The notes under the pieces are model-generated. The model was not told the origin of the DNA. It saw only the letters and a program-made list of their open reading frames with translations, and did not search any database. A stretch of DNA of 64,000 nt from Tetmemena sp. SeJ-2015 (Eukaryota > Ciliophora > Spirotrichea > Sporadotrichida > Oxytrichidae): NCBI GenBank assembly GCA_027382625.1, contig JAJKFJ010022365.1, forward strand, positions 46,655 through 110,654, in the 5' to 3' direction. This document shows, one piece after another, positions 32,859 through 46,039 of the stretch (the first letter of the stretch is position 1; every line of letters starts with the position of its first letter). A program made the translations under genes and the position numbers.

Positions 32859-35800
32859 TCATTGTATGTACTTTCTTCGCTTGCTCTAACTGCTCTCATC
32901 ATCCAAGTCAGGGGTTTCGGGGTCTATCAAGGCTTGGATGAATGACTTGATCTCTTGCGGCTTCCATTCTCTCCATATTCCCTCCTAGAGGAGATACTTC
33001 AAGACCTGCTTTTGATGACCAACCAGGAAGAAGACCAAAGCGGTTATGCCGATTACAGACTGGTTCTTTTCGCTCTCCCAAATTATCTGCAGATTCCTCA
33101 GGCTCCGCTTTCCATTAGCGTAAGAGTGTCCACTTATCTTGGTTCTCCTCTTCTTCATACTCTCTCGCAATATGTTGGCCTCTTTCTCCATCAGTAGGAA
33201 CTTGCTTGATCCCACTTTTATAACTGATTCCCAGTAAGGCCCGTGAAGCAGCTCGAGCATCACTCTCTTCAAGTGCGAGTCGTTCATCATCATGTAGAGC
33301 GACTCCTCGTTGCTCCGCTCTGTCGAGCATCTGCCGTCTAAACCTCCTTGCTAGTAATTCGAAGAACGAAAGCCCATCCTTGTGGATTGGACACGATCTC
33401 ATTTCTTCAGGATTCCCATTAATGCATCCAGGTTGGCAAGGTCTTTTGACTATGTCTGCATGTCCCTCTCCAGCTTCATCATTTCCTTCTGTAGATCTTA
33501 AGCCCGAATGCTTAGGTTCTCCTGCTATTTCCCTATCTGTTCCATCCTCGTCGATATTTCTTCGTCCAGATCCACTTCTGACTCGCTGCTCTCCACGTCC
33601 TCGTCCAGCTCGATTATCTATTGCGCAAGTTTACTCTGCTTCTGCTCCTCCCGTATAAGTTTCTGCTTTGGGATCGTTTGAACAATCGAAGGTCTCATCC
33701 TTAAAAATAATAAGTAGAAATTTATTTACAGAGTGTGGAGGGGAGAACTCTTTAGTAGGCAGGAGGAACCGACTCGAATATTCATAACGTCCTCGAAGTT
33801 TTGTCCATTCGCGAGGATCATCATTCCTCAGAATCTTCACATCCGCGCCACGCTACAGGAATAGCTTATAAAGTGATCCCTTCTTGGCAATGTAGCATGC
33901 CTCGTCAAGCTTACTCTGCCAACTCTCCAGTACATCAGTTCCTTTCATAATCTGTTTTAAGGCTGTCGCCTTGTAGTGCTCCATCTCAACGAGAGGGGCA
34001 TCAACATACTTTGGAACCTCCTCGTAGCTCACGAGAAGAAACTTATTTGCCTCTAGCATGAACTCGACATCAAGTTGAGTTGACTTCAGTAAGATGCGAT
34101 AGTCCATTGACTTACTTTCCCAGTCCCACCCAGAGGCTCCCTCGTAGTTGTGGTTCATGATCCTGTACTGCCTGCTGAATGATTTCTTGTAAAAGTACTT
34201 AGCCTCCCTCCTCCTAACTCCCTATATCTGTGGAAGCAACTGTCTAAGGCTGAACACTGCGCACTCGATGTGGGTGACCTTCCTCTAGGCCGCCTTGTTT
34301 ATAGTTTTGCTTAAGTCTTCGTATGCGCCAAGGATCTTCTCTGCTCCCCTCACGAAGTTTACTAAATCGCATATGCTACTCTCGATGCGTTGGCTCAAGT
34401 CTGGTTGAGTATCTTGATGCGAAAGTGCAGACTCCTTAATTGTGACTTGGCGCGACCTGCGAGATACTCTGGAGAAATCCAGTCCAGCAAAGCTTTCGTC
34501 GAAGACATAGACTCTTCCTCTCCTTGAGTCAAGGCAGCGCTAGCTTACCGCCAATGCGATCATACACAGCAAATAGTTTCGCTTGTTGCTGATCTTCATG
34601 TTTATGAAGTCCAACTCTTTTTCAAGGGCTTTGAGTTCAGTGTGAAGGGGAGGGGGTGAGATGTTTGATTTGCTAGCCATAATCTAGAATGTATTCTTGA
34701 GACTCCTTCTGACCCTTTTGGCCATCGAATGAATCTGGAGTGAGTCGTCAAAGATATAGCACACAGCTTGGAGCTCTCGCTCGTTAAGCATATTCTCCTG
34801 TATGTGCATTGGCTCACTCCTCTCAAGTTCCGATTCTCCGTCGCTAATTTCATAAGGCAACTCTCAGAGGCTATTTAGGAAAGCGTGCGAGGAGAAAGTC
34901 ACGGCCTGATTGTTTGGGAGCTCTTCTTCTGAGTCTGACTAATTTCTATCTATAGATGGCTGGGTTAACATTTGCTCGGAGAGGTTGTCAAATTTCCCTT
35001 GGGCGATGGCTCTAAGCTCAACCTTAAGCTCTTTCCTCCTCTGCTGTTGATGAGCTTACTTTGTCCACTCAAGCAGTTTCTATTTCCTCCTATTCCTCTT
35101 TGATACATTCAAGGAAGCCTGCTAACACTCCTCCAGCCTGAGAGCCTCTCTCAAATCAGACAGGAGCATTCCCTGGTTTTCCTCTGGCACTCAGGCGAAG
35201 TCGTTCAGTCTCTTCAAATATGAGTGGGTGGAATCCGGTAAGTGACAGAGTTCTGTGCATTTTCTTATCTCTACTGTTTCCATACACGGGCGCCTCCTCA
35301 GGCCTTCGCTTTAAGCATAGCAGCGATGAGGTAGCAAAGTGTCGCGTAGAGCGGTTGGGTCTTGGCCTGCTGCCTGTCTCATGACACCTCTGAAAGCTTA
35401 CTCAAGTCGTCCCAGGGCTTCTTGGGCATCCGTCACCTTCGCTCTCAATTAGTGGAGCGCATTTTCCTCTCGGACAACGCCAACTTTGATTGCCATTATT
35501 TAAGGAAGCTCTGAAATCAGGGTCTCTCTCTGCAGCTGAGCATGTGAAGGGCCGTGAAGGATAATCTCCTGCTTACAGAATGGGCTAGAGTCATCCAAGA
35601 CCAGAGATGAATGGTAGCGGTTTACTTGGAGTTGAGCCAGCGGGTCCCAGAGCAAGGGCTAGCCTCATTCTTTAACGGTCTTAGAATGGAGGTCATTGGT
35701 TTTTTCCCAGGCTGTGGGAGGAATGGGGTTCCCACTGGACAAAATTGACTATTCCGATTACGCGACTGCCCTATTTGGAATTCATGGCGGAGCTCTCGGA

Positions 35801-35876
35801 GGGTTGATGGGGTTAATGGAGGCAGGCAGTAGGAGCGGTGGCGGAGCGGCTGGGCTGGCATGACGGTGGTCCGCAT
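32859..35876 (-). pseudogene. TBE 57-kDa-type ORF, with frame changes and two in-frame TGAs
   Basis: A coding-like minus-strand stretch of 3 kb in the expected place for the 57-kDa TBE ORF. It can be followed from about 35876 (possible start MRTTVMPAQPLRHRSY) through ALGRLEQAFRGVMRQAAGQD, KRNRRKQKLLEWTKQAHQQQ, RRGRVYVFDESFAGLDFSR and SYEEVPKYVDAPLVEMEH. It then passes a short GTAAAT...TTAAG interruption near 33.7 kb into an acidic coiled coil (ELDEDVESSESEVDLDEE, AQDLQKEMMKLERDMQTQ), ending at TGA 32859-32861. Breaks: frame change near 35640, TGA at 35191-35193 and TGA at 33399-33401. Either a decayed copy or one that contains unrecognised introns or IESs. No kinase or zinc-finger motif could be confirmed. 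Confidence 0.55.
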
Positions 35877-36299
35877 CTTTAATTGAAAGTGATCGTTAAA
35901 TAATTAAGAAGTGGAGGTCGGTTACTAATCAAATTAAAAGGGGGGGGCGACTGGACTTTAATTAAGAATTCACTGACTCGTCCCTTTTGGCACTAGGGGG
36001 TACTTACTACTACTCTCCCCCCCCCCATAAAAGAGTCAAATGGAAAAATTTTATTAAGTTATTCTACCTTTCCCCAAAACTTTATCTTTAAACTATTAGA
36101 AATATTATTTAAAAATGTGTATTTCCTTTTAAACTTAACCAAAAATTAAAAAAAGCTAAGGCTTAAAAATCCGCTTCCCCTTTTAAAATGATAAAATTAT
36201 GTAATTTTTAATTATTAAATTTTTAGATTATCTAATTAGAAATTAAAAATGCAGGACCCATGATTTAGCACAAACTTAAGCATTAGAGTGGTAGGGAGG
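35877..36299. other. Right flank with G-run/C-run palindrome
   Basis: A G run at 35941-35947 and a C run at about 36018-36027 bracket roughly 70 bp of unique sequence; G/C runs of this kind also end the two foldback elements at 24.5 and 26.2 kb. It may be a small foldback remnant or an element end. The rest is AT-rich. Confidence 0.4.
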
Positions 36300-36860
36300 T
36301 CCTAAATTCATTTATCAAAATCCTTGTTTATTGCGTTCTTATCTAGAGAGGATTCTAGTATAGTACTCCATCGGTGAATAATGTAGAGTGTTTAATATAA
36401 GGGTGCGTTTGCTATTGAGAACTCTGAAGCTCCGTAAGAATATTTCTACTCCCAGGTAGGATCCCTTATCCTACAAGAGTAATTAAATTGGTTAAAACTT
36501 GAAAGATACTAGCGAGGGAGATGTAAGGGGGCTTTTTTTGGTACTGATTTAACTTCTCTTGTTGAAATGAATTTTTTGAGAAGACAAATTAATTAATTCT
36601 ACAAATGTCAGAGAAAGGACAGTGGAGGTTTCTTGATCTACTAGAAGGCTTTGGTTATTATTTTCCGCTTTCAGATAAAATAAAAAATATATAACTTGGA
36701 GTAGTCGGAGTCAGGATCTCAGAAAGGTGACGAGGGTGGGGCTAGTATGATTTAATCTATAATATTCATGCGTATTAATGGATACAGTAGTCTCGTCAAA
36801 ATTTTGAGGTAATAAGATGCTATTCTTGTTACACACGAGCTATTTTAAATCCTTGATGGG
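36300..36860. other. Higher-GC patch without a recognised gene
   Basis: About 560 bp of mixed composition within AT-rich DNA. Several short frames, none convincing. It could hold macronuclear-destined segments of a scrambled locus or transposon debris. From 36861 to 37799 the sequence returns to featureless AT-rich DNA. Confidence 0.3.
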
Positions 36861-37799
36861 GGAACTCCTTTATTCCATTCATAATATATTAAATTTTCTC
36901 ACTTTTAATGTTTTTCTAAAATTTCATATTTAAATAAATTTCTTAATTTTAATTAAAATTCTAACTTATTTGAACCCTTACGGTGTTACTCTTTTCATAT
37001 TCTTAAAAATATTATCTTAAATTATCATTAATTTAATGCTCGCCTAAATTTTCTTCATTCAAATAAAATTTTTACTTTAGATTAATGCAAATATATTTAA
37101 TAACAAAATTTAAATCTAATAAGAATAATTATAGTATTAAAACTATTTAATTTTATACTTATCAAAATTATCATTGTCATCTTTTCAAAATTTAGATAGC
37201 ATTTTAAATATTTAGTTTAATTTTGGATAGTTTTCTTCATTAAAATAATAATCATTTAAAAATAATTTCTGGTGACTTCTATTAGAGTAAAATATAATGA
37301 GAAAATTCAATGATAATTTATTGTAAAATATAGAAGATCAAGCATAAATAATTTAATCCTTTTTTATTTATATTTTTTTGTAAGTTTTGGAAACTTAAAC
37401 AAAACGTTTAAAGGGGCGTATCATCAAAAATATAATATTCATTACTTTGATGAGCTTTGATTGGATATACTATATAAAACTAGGATACTTATTTACATTT
37501 ATATTATTTCTAATCTAAACTTATATTTTCATTAAAAAAAAATCAAAGAGAAATGATATTTTTAATTTCATATATTTAGAAACTAAACATATTTTTTGAA
37601 GTCTAAATATTGCTAAATTTTATAGAACCAATGTATCATACCTGTAAATAGAGCAATAATCATTTTTTGTCAGTTTTTTTTTTTATTAAAAAATGTTTAT
37701 CATTTAACCAAACGAAAGATATTAAAAATACTTAAATTTATAATTAAAATCTTAAAGTTAATTTACCATAAGAGGTCTCCCCAAAATAACTTGCTATAA

Positions 37800-38990
37800 A
37801 TGGGAGCAACTTTGACTTCTCTAAAAGTTAAACCTAAGCCAAGACAATAATTGTAGTAGTAAACTTTTACAAATTAAACTATAGTAGAGTTCATGCCTCA
37901 GTAAATAACTAACTTACAAATATAAATGAGAGAGAGGATCTTCTTACCATCCCTAACAAATCAGATACCTAAATATCTGAGAAATGACATATACTAATAT
38001 CTAACATTTGAAGATCTAGTTACTAAGATACTCAAACTTTCACATTCTGAAATAAATATTGTATATGAGTGCACCACATATGACAAACATTAATTAACAA
38101 TGAAAATATAATCTTTCAAAAATAAGTTTTAACCTATAAGTCATAATCATCTACTTAATTTTGATGAATTGATGCAAAGAAAACAGAAATTAAGAATTTG
38201 TAAGAGAATTCATACTGTATTCTCGTAGCAACTTTTTGACTCCAACGGCTCCGTTTACATCCTCATTATGATAGAACACGCATAAAGACTTAGACTTATA
38301 TTCTTGGAGTTTTAAAACTGGCTCCAATACTAGATTTTTGTGCCTCAAATATAGTTGAGAATTTTAATAAAACTTTGAAGGAAGCAATTAGTAAGTGAGA
38401 GTTAGTGTAATAAGAGGTTCGTTAAAATTATTAAATTATGTAAGAAGCATGTTATATGGCGAATAAAAAGTAAATTGGAGATCTTCTTATTTAATTATCT
38501 CCCAATGTGAGTCTTTCTCGAAAATAAGATGCACTAAAATTTCATTACTCTAAAATATAATCTCTTATAGAATTTTGGTCTATTCTATTTCAAATTTTCT
38601 TATTCTCAAAACAAAAGTCAATATTTAGATTTCTTAAAATTTCAAGTGCTTTCGAAATGAAGAACAATAATTTTAATCAACATGTTATTAATTTAAAATT
38701 CAATCCCAAAATCTGTTTATTACTCATTTATATTAGAAGATGAGGAGACATTTTATTATATTGCTCTTTCTCAAAGGTTCGCTTAAATTATAATCAGATA
38801 CTTTAAGTAACTTAAACCATTTAATGCTTAGATCTTAAAGAATGTATTTTAAGTTTCAAGAAAGAAGCCACAGATAAAAGCATTATAAATGCTGATGAAG
38901 TCAAATGTTTTCAACTCTCTTTGTCTTCAAACGATTTCGCTATTGACAAAATTAAAATTAAATTAAAAAAAATAGAACAATGTTATATTA
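37800..38990 (+). CDS. Array A copy 2 (MGA start, F-box-like + LRR), best-preserved 5' part
   Basis: ATG 37800 (MGATLTSLKVKPKPRQQ) runs 192 codons to TGA 38376-38378 with no internal stop. Core: NQIPKYLRNDIYQYLTFEDL, VTKILKLSHSEINIVYECTT, NFDELMQRKQKLRICKRI, SQQLFDSNGSVYI and NWLQYQIFVPQIQLRIL. The block at 38770-38990 (ILQVTQTIQCLDLKECILSF-like) matches the LRR-like C-terminal segment of other copies but lies beyond the TGA, so the gene is either truncated or the two parts are joined by excision of the intervening DNA. Gly2 plus the missing Cys3/Ser6 make myristoylation possible but less typical than in the MGC copies. Function unknown. Confidence 0.55.
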
Positions 38991-40759
38991 AAAATATTTT
39001 TAAATTGTTTTATGAAAATAAAAACTATCATTTATGCTTTAAAGATAGCTAATATGTATTTGAATTATGAAAAATTTGGTAAATAAATGTTTTTAACAAA
39101 ATTAAAATGTGTCTAAATATTTTCTTGCCCGCTTGATTTCTGCCAATACTTAACCCAATCATTAAGATCTCAGTAATTTAAAACTCATGTTTTAAAATTA
39201 TTTAAAAATAAATTTAATAATGGATACAAAAATAATATAACCAGATATCTATATTTTCAGAATCCTATTTCGTTATATTTCTATCTTAAGATCTTTAAAA
39301 TTTTCAGAGCTTTATTTAATAAGCCTTTTTAATCTTCACATATCAATTTTATAATAAAAAAAGAGAAATTTTAAGTACTTAAATTTTCTAGGGGCTCCTT
39401 CTAATCATTCTTTTTTAAAGTTATCTATTAAATTAATGATAGAATTAATCAGAAAAAATAAAAATTGCCGAGAATTGATTCAGACAATTTTAGAGATTAT
39501 TAAGAGGGAGAATTTTTTTAATAATCTTCCACAATTCTACTATAAGAATCAATCATACATTTTATATACATAACACATAAATTATATTAATAATACTTTT
39601 GAAATTATTGGTAATTTATGAGCAATAATCCTTTTTAAATTTTCTAGAGAAAAATAAAATGCGGTTCTTCATAATACTGATAGAATTATAACAAAATGTC
39701 TTTTTAAAAAATCTTAGATCTTATAAGTTTACTTATTACTCTAAAGATCTTGAAAGGATGATAAATACTCTAAAATTTCAATGATTTAAAATTAAATGAT
39801 AAGTTATCATAAGTGAAGAATTATCTTAATAAACTGTTTTTTTTATTTTAAATTAATTCAAAGTTATCACTGGTTTTTTTATCTGTAAATTTTATTTTAA
39901 AATATTAAAGTGGATCTGAATTTTATAGAAATTTGGAAGTTTATCATTTTTAGGCTTAGACAAAGTTATCTCTATTTTATATATTTAATTATGATAGCGG
40001 AGAATAGCCTCCCCTACTTTCAAATTTCTCTAAAGATTTGCGGTTTCATATTCTTTATTTCATTTTTAATATATTATTAGAGTGGAAGGAATTCAAGTTC
40101 ACTTATAGGTCGCATCTTGTAGCAAAATCAATTTGAAATTAACTTATGCAATTTTTAAATAAGAAGTTTAAATCGAATTTTAATTAAGAGTTCAATATTT
40201 TAATTCCCTCTAATATAATTAATCAATTAAAATATTGATAGAAATAAAAGATCCCCGTAAGGGAATAAATATAAAAAATAATTTATCCATTATATATAAA
40301 TTTTCCCGAAATTCCTTAATAAAATCAGGTCTCATATAGGGAAACTATAAAAAAATCTATCAACTTTCTGTATTTCGTAAATGAATGAAAAATTGAAAAT
40401 AAATACGGAACCGAAAGATTTAGATTTTTATTGGCTGCTTGCAATGAGAAAAAAAAACTGATTAGGAGTTTTGAGGTGATATAAATTTATAGAATTTTTA
40501 AATAAATATTCTTAATTCTACTTTACTAGAGCAAAACTTTGAATATGCAATTATTACAACTATTTTTAATTTCACTTTAGCTCTTAGGATTTTTCCTTGG
40601 TTAAAAATAGGAAATTTACACGAAATAGCTAATAAAATATAGTGAAATTTCTGTTATCTAAATTGTAAATATTCAAAAGATTATGGACTGAAAAATTATT
40701 TCCCAGAACAAAAATAGCTATCGTTTTTCTCGAGGCCCTGAATATGATAAAAGCAAAAT
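38991..40759. other. AT-rich spacer within the array
   Basis: No supported ORF; isolated A-family-like fragments cannot be traced with confidence. Confidence 0.35.
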
Positions 40760-40799
40760 ATTAATAAGTTTATATAATTAATTGCATGTTTAGTAAAAT

Positions 40800-42418
40800 A
40801 GAATATTGTCTTTATAAGTTTTACAAACCAGACTAATAAATTGAAAAATTAATGTTAGATACTTGCTAGGTTAGATAAGGAAATAACTCTATATATTGAA
40901 ATTAAATTAGAAAATAAAATCGATTAAAGTAAATAAATTAAAATGTTTCTTTTGTAAACGGGTAAAATTATGAAATATTAATTTAAGAAATATTTTACCT
41001 ATTTGAGTTTCAAAGCTTGTAAATCATGTATGAAGAAACAGTAAGATACCATTTTATTGAGAGCTTCTTAATACTTTTGAAAAATTGATATTAAATATTG
41101 AAAGCTTCTTTTATGTTAATTTTATTTTCCTGTCTTCATTTAATTTCCTTTAATAATTTAACTATCAACATCCTAAAATAGAAGTCATTAAGTATTTTAT
41201 CTCCTAGGTGTCAAAAATGAGAAATCTTAGATCCTTTAGCTTGAATATTTAGAAAAAAGTAAATATAATAGGTACACAAACACAAGTTAATAAATTATAG
41301 ACAGATTTTAATTGGGCTATAAAATAATATCAAACTCACATATAAAATTTAAATTTCTCAAGAGTTAAAATGTATTTTATAAGAAATAATTTTTTTTTAT
41401 TGCAAAGATAAATTGGTCTATAAAACTAGATACTTAAATTTTCTTATTCTTATTCAGAGAAAAAAATATTTTATTTACTATTTGCTTTAATAGATTATAA
41501 CAACTGGTCTTATATTTTTATAAAGAGAAATTTGGGATGTTACCTCTTTATGATTTAAGATTGTCATCCTGAATTTGTTTTTTTAATAAAAAATAAATTT
41601 GTTTACCTTTACAGTGAATAGCATCGAAAACGTAGCATGGTAAATTAAGGTCAAATTATCGAGATGCAAGCATTATTTACATTAATTATTGGATAAAGAA
41701 AATTTTACACTTAACTTTTATAGAATATAACTATTTCCTTTTCAATTATTTACTTCCTAAAAATTAAATGTCAAATTATTTCATTTAATTATCTTTTGTT
41801 TATGTTTGTGGTTTTATAATACTTTTCAAACTTGTAAGTTAAGTTTAATAAAGAAAATTTGAGCGCTCATCAGAACAAGATTTTGAAATCTTTAAGATAT
41901 TGTTTAAAAATGTTACTCATTGTATAGATCTTCACAAATTTTTAAATGAGATAAGGGCAGATTCATCTCTTATGAAAGATAGATATTGCTATCAAATCAA
42001 ATTAGAAGTGGATGAAATTTTCATTGATTCAAAGCAATTTCAAATATAGGGATTCATTAACGAATAAATTTAAGATAGGAAAGCATAAATTTGTTAAATC
42101 AAAGTGCGGCCAAATCAATCTTATGAACACGTTAGAATTGAAGAGGGTATAATCTATCAATAGAAAGATGAGAGAACAAAATTAAAGTGGTTTTAAATTA
42201 ATATTTCAAGAATTAATATTAATGGAATTCAAAATAAAAATGAATGTTAAATTGAAATTATCAATGAATAATTGAGAAAAAATTCAGTTAATTCTTATAT
42301 CAAATTGGAAAGAAGTTTTAACATTACAGCTCTTTAATAAAACTTGGATTTTATATCTTTCTCGATTAGAAAAATAAGCTTCTTCATTACCTCTTGGAGT
42401 TTTGGGTAGTGTTTCTGA
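40800..42418 (+). pseudogene. Array B copy 2
   Basis: N-terminal marker IEKLMLDTCQ at about 40840. The C-terminal block is a long open frame at about 41860-42418 (TGA 42416-42418): HCIDLHKFLNEIRADSSLMK, YQIKLEVDEIFIDSKQF, QIKVRPNQSYEHVRIEEG, KLKWFQINISRININGIQ. The block is clean of TGA for about 185 codons, far longer than chance in this composition, so at least this part was under coding constraint recently. The region between the two blocks is disrupted. Confidence 0.55.
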
Positions 42419-42740
42419 TTTGAACGATATAAACTGAATAAGAAACTTTATTACGATAAGGGTGGTAAATATTTTATAACCAGATATTCTTACTCACTTA
42501 AATCAATATTAATAATTACTTAATGCTTCTCTTATTTATTTTTGCAATATTGCCAATAATATACCTTATCTAAAATGCAAGATTACAATTAAAAGTAATT
42601 AATCTCTTATAAAATGAAAATCTTGTCAAAACTTCAATTAATTTGGTAAATACTCAATAAGTAATTTTTAAAATATTATTTAATGATGTTAAATATGCAA
42701 ATATTGCGATTTTAAAATTTATTATTTATAGTTATAATCT

Positions 42741-43280
42741 AAGATGCATGATTTAGTTAAAAATTCGTCTTTGTTATGGAAAGGAAGCTCAATTGTATAT
42801 TGCTTAATGTCTTGGATCAGAGAGGATCACCCTAGAGGTTTATTTATAATTAGTATTTATAGGTAAAAGATGTGAGAAGCTTGGATTATAATAAGCTTCG
42901 AAATCATGGGAGATCAAGAATAACTTCTAAGTCTTTGCCCATATTATCTGGAATAAAGTACCTCTCTTTAGATGGAGAGGCCAACAGCATAAAATTTAAA
43001 ACCAAATTCTTGAAGTTCTTTAGATTTGGTTTGTTTAACAGATGCAAAATACTCGAAGAGAGTGCTGGTATGGTATTCTGTATTTTCAATTCTACCTTTC
43101 ATCCTTGTTGCTTCAATAAAATGCAGTAGGAAGACTTTCCTTTATTGTCTTAATAGTGACACAATTTGCAGAAACTTTTATTTAGGAGGTAATCATTCAT
43201 GTGTTTTATTAAAGCCGCCCAAAGGCTGTTTTTATTTTCCTCTTAAATTCGTTAATTCATATTTTAATATTTTTTCTTAA
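42741..43280 (+). pseudogene. LRR-like fragment, two overlapping open frames
   Basis: A GC-richer patch between B copy 2 and A copy 3. One frame reads VRSLDYNKLRNHGRSRI then SGIKYLSLDGEANS and FLKFFRFGLFNRCKIL, with LRR-like spacing, and ends at TGA near 43155. A second frame is open over the whole stretch from ATG near 42748 (MIQLKIRLCYGKEAQLYIAQ). Which one was coding cannot be decided, and a frame change between them is possible. Possibly a fragment of another F-box/LRR gene. Confidence 0.35.
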
Positions 43281-43907
43281 ATTAAGTTAGTCAAAATTTA
43301 AGTTTAAAATGGAAATCATAATTATAAATACTATTTAAGAGTATTTAAATACCTAAATATAAATAATGCAATTATTTTTATAATAAAATTTGGGTACTTT
43401 CTCTAAACAATGAGTGTTAATTTTTATTAAAAATTATTTTTAGATTTAGTTTAAAATATAGAAATGATCTTGAAGCTTTCCGATTGAGAAAAAAATATAA
43501 AAAAAAATGTTTTCTCTAAATATTGTAACATTCTTGAACAAATATTTTGCTTTAAATTTGTTATCCTTAAAAAAGATCTTTTTTGAATAGCCTTAAATGT
43601 CTGTAGTTCTATTTAATTGTGCTTTAAGAGAATTTGATTTCTCACATTTTTATTTAACACACACATATAATTGAGTCTAAAAATATTGTAATTTAACAAA
43701 AAAAAGCTTAAATAACTCATTTTTTAAAGACAGATTAATTTAAAATTATTTTATATTTAATTCTTAATCTTTGTGATTTCTTTATCTCCAATAATTTGAG
43801 AGGAAAACTAATGAGGTAAAAAAATATAAATTTCCAATAGTTAGGTATCAAAAATTAAATTCAAAATATTCAACAAAGATTCCCCTCCCAAAAATAAATT
43901 TGAAAGA

Positions 43908-45070
43908 ATGGGAGCTACTTAGACATTTTAAAAGAATGAATCCTTTCCAAGCTAGGAATTTCTCTCACTCTTTAAAAACAAAAGCTAACAAGAGGTCAAA
44001 TAAATATCTCAAAATTAAATTAAGGAGAGGATCTTGAAACCATTTCCATTAATTTATATTCCAAAATATGTAAGAAATGAGATCTACCAATATCTCACTT
44101 TCGAAGAGCTAGTTTCTAAGATACTTAAACTCTCACACTCTGAAATAAATATTGTATATGAATGCACCACATATGACTGAGATCAGTTGTAGGAGATTAT
44201 TTATAAATTCAAAAAAAATACTGAGGTTATAAGTTACCAAAATATTAACAAGTTTGATGAACTAATGCAAAGAAATCAGAAGTTGAGAATATGTAAAACA
44301 ATTTAAATTGTTTTTACTTAATAACTATTAGAATCTCTTGGCTCAGTTTACTTATTTGCTTTGATAAATAATGCTAAACGACTGGATTTGCTCCTCATAG
44401 ATTTTTTCGACTGGAGCCATTACTTAATTTTTATCCCTTAAATATGGTTTAGAATTGTAATAAATCTTATTCTTTAGTTAAAATAATTATGAAGTTGATG
44501 AAATATGTTATCAAATAAAAAATAATATATAATCTTAGATCTCAAAGGTTTTCAATAACTAAACAAATTCCTTTTTCTTTAAGAAAGGACAATAAATTTA
44601 AAAATTTAAATGTATAATTTTTCTTAAATTTTTACAGTAGAGAACTCTGGTATGAGAGCCGTCGCATAGATTGCTAAAATTAAAAACCATTTTTGAATAT
44701 TAAATAACTTGGTAAAATAATTAATAAATTAATAGAGCTAAAATGATAGACATTATATCCATTCTTTATTAACTATGAATTAATTTAATTTTTAAATGAA
44801 TTCTCAACTATAATAGAAAGAAGAGGTAAATTTTTATTGCATTGCACATTAGAAAAGGTTTGCTTAAATGAAAATTAGATCTTACAAATAACCAAAACCG
44901 TTTAATACTTAAATCTAAGAGAATGCATTGTAAGTTTGAAGAAAGAGTCTATCGATAAAAATTAAATAAATGATGAAGAAATTAAATGTTTCCAAATCAC
45001 TTTACGCAGCAACAATTTCATTATTGACAAAATCAAATTAAAATATAAATTATTATTAATCCATTTTGTA
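43908..45070 (+). pseudogene. Array A copy 3 (MGA start), one premature TGA
   Basis: ATG 43908 (MGATQTFQKNESFPSQEF), core YIPKYVRNEIYQYLTFEELV, SKILKLSHSEINIVYECTTY, NKFDELMQRNQKLRICKTIQ and FDWSHYLIF. TGA at 44178-44180 replaces a charged residue of the other copies; the frame then continues to TGA 44490-44492. The C-terminal LRR-like block at 44830-45070 (CTLEKVCLNENQILQITKTV, YLNLRECIVSLKKESIDK) is well preserved. Very similar to copies 1 and 2, so these three form one subfamily. Confidence 0.6.
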
Positions 45071-46039
45071 TTTTAGGACAAAATTTTCATATAGGATTAA
45101 TAATATTTTCTTTTGGTATTTTTATGAATGACAAAGATATCTATTTACATTTGATCATAAAATTTCGATAAAATAAGTCAAAAATTAATTAAAGAAGATT
45201 AAAATTAAAATAAAATTGTATAAGTTATTGAATAAATATTTTTTAACTTGATTTTTGCAATAATTTAAAAGATTTCAGTGATTTCAAATTCATGTTTTAA
45301 ATTAAAAATAATGAAATTTTAATAGATGACAGATGATGAATCTTCAAAGGTTATAAATAGGTGAGGAAATTTGCTATATTGATAGAATATAATTATCTGA
45401 AGATCATTATCTTGGGATTCCTTTCATCATTTTATTTTCACTTGAATTTATAATAAAAGTCAAGATTTTTTGTCTAAATATTGAATTGATATCAATTTGT
45501 GAAATTTCATATATGCCCTCAAAATCTTATTTCTTTCTTAGGTGGTCTAAATTATTATTTTTATTCCCCGAAAATATTTAATTAAAAATAATTATAAGAA
45601 ATAAATGCACCCTTTAGGGTATATGTAAAAATAAATTTATTTCAGTCTACCACTATTCTTTTTTTGACAAAAATGGATTGTTCTAATATAAGATCTGTTC
45701 AAATCTTGTTGATCTGTCAAAAATCTCAGCGCAATCTAAATAATTTATCATTTAAATTTGAGTTAGTCTAATATTGATTTTTGTCATTTTTTAAAAACAG
45801 TAGAAAACGAAAGAAATACAGTAAAAGTTGAATGATTTGCAAATTTTAATATCTAGATAGCATCTTAATCAGGCTGATATTTCATGTCTTGATCGATGCT
45901 GAGTGATTCAAGACATTAAGAGAAAGAGTATAATTGCTAATGATTTTCAAGGAAGCAGTGAAATAATTAAAAAAGAATAGTGGGCCTCAACATTAATTTT
46001 TAAATATCTAATTTAATTTAATTATATTTATGTTAAACA

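Larger units (their letters stand above)
30788..35876. mobile_element. TBE-like germline transposon (ends not located)
   Basis: Three ORFs in the TBE order: transposase (+), 22-kDa type (-) and 57-kDa type (-). They form a GC-rich block inside AT-rich sequence. TBEs end in G4T4/C4A4 telomere-like terminal inverted repeats. I found none; only a single CCCCAAAAC near 36050. The copy may be old with eroded ends, or belong to a related family without telomeric ends. Confidence 0.75.

Noticed and set aside
33350..33500. Cys/His cluster (CQPGC...CPIH) as a zinc finger in the TBE 57-kDa-type ORF
   Set aside because: It lies in a different frame from the coherent coiled-coil translation of the same DNA.
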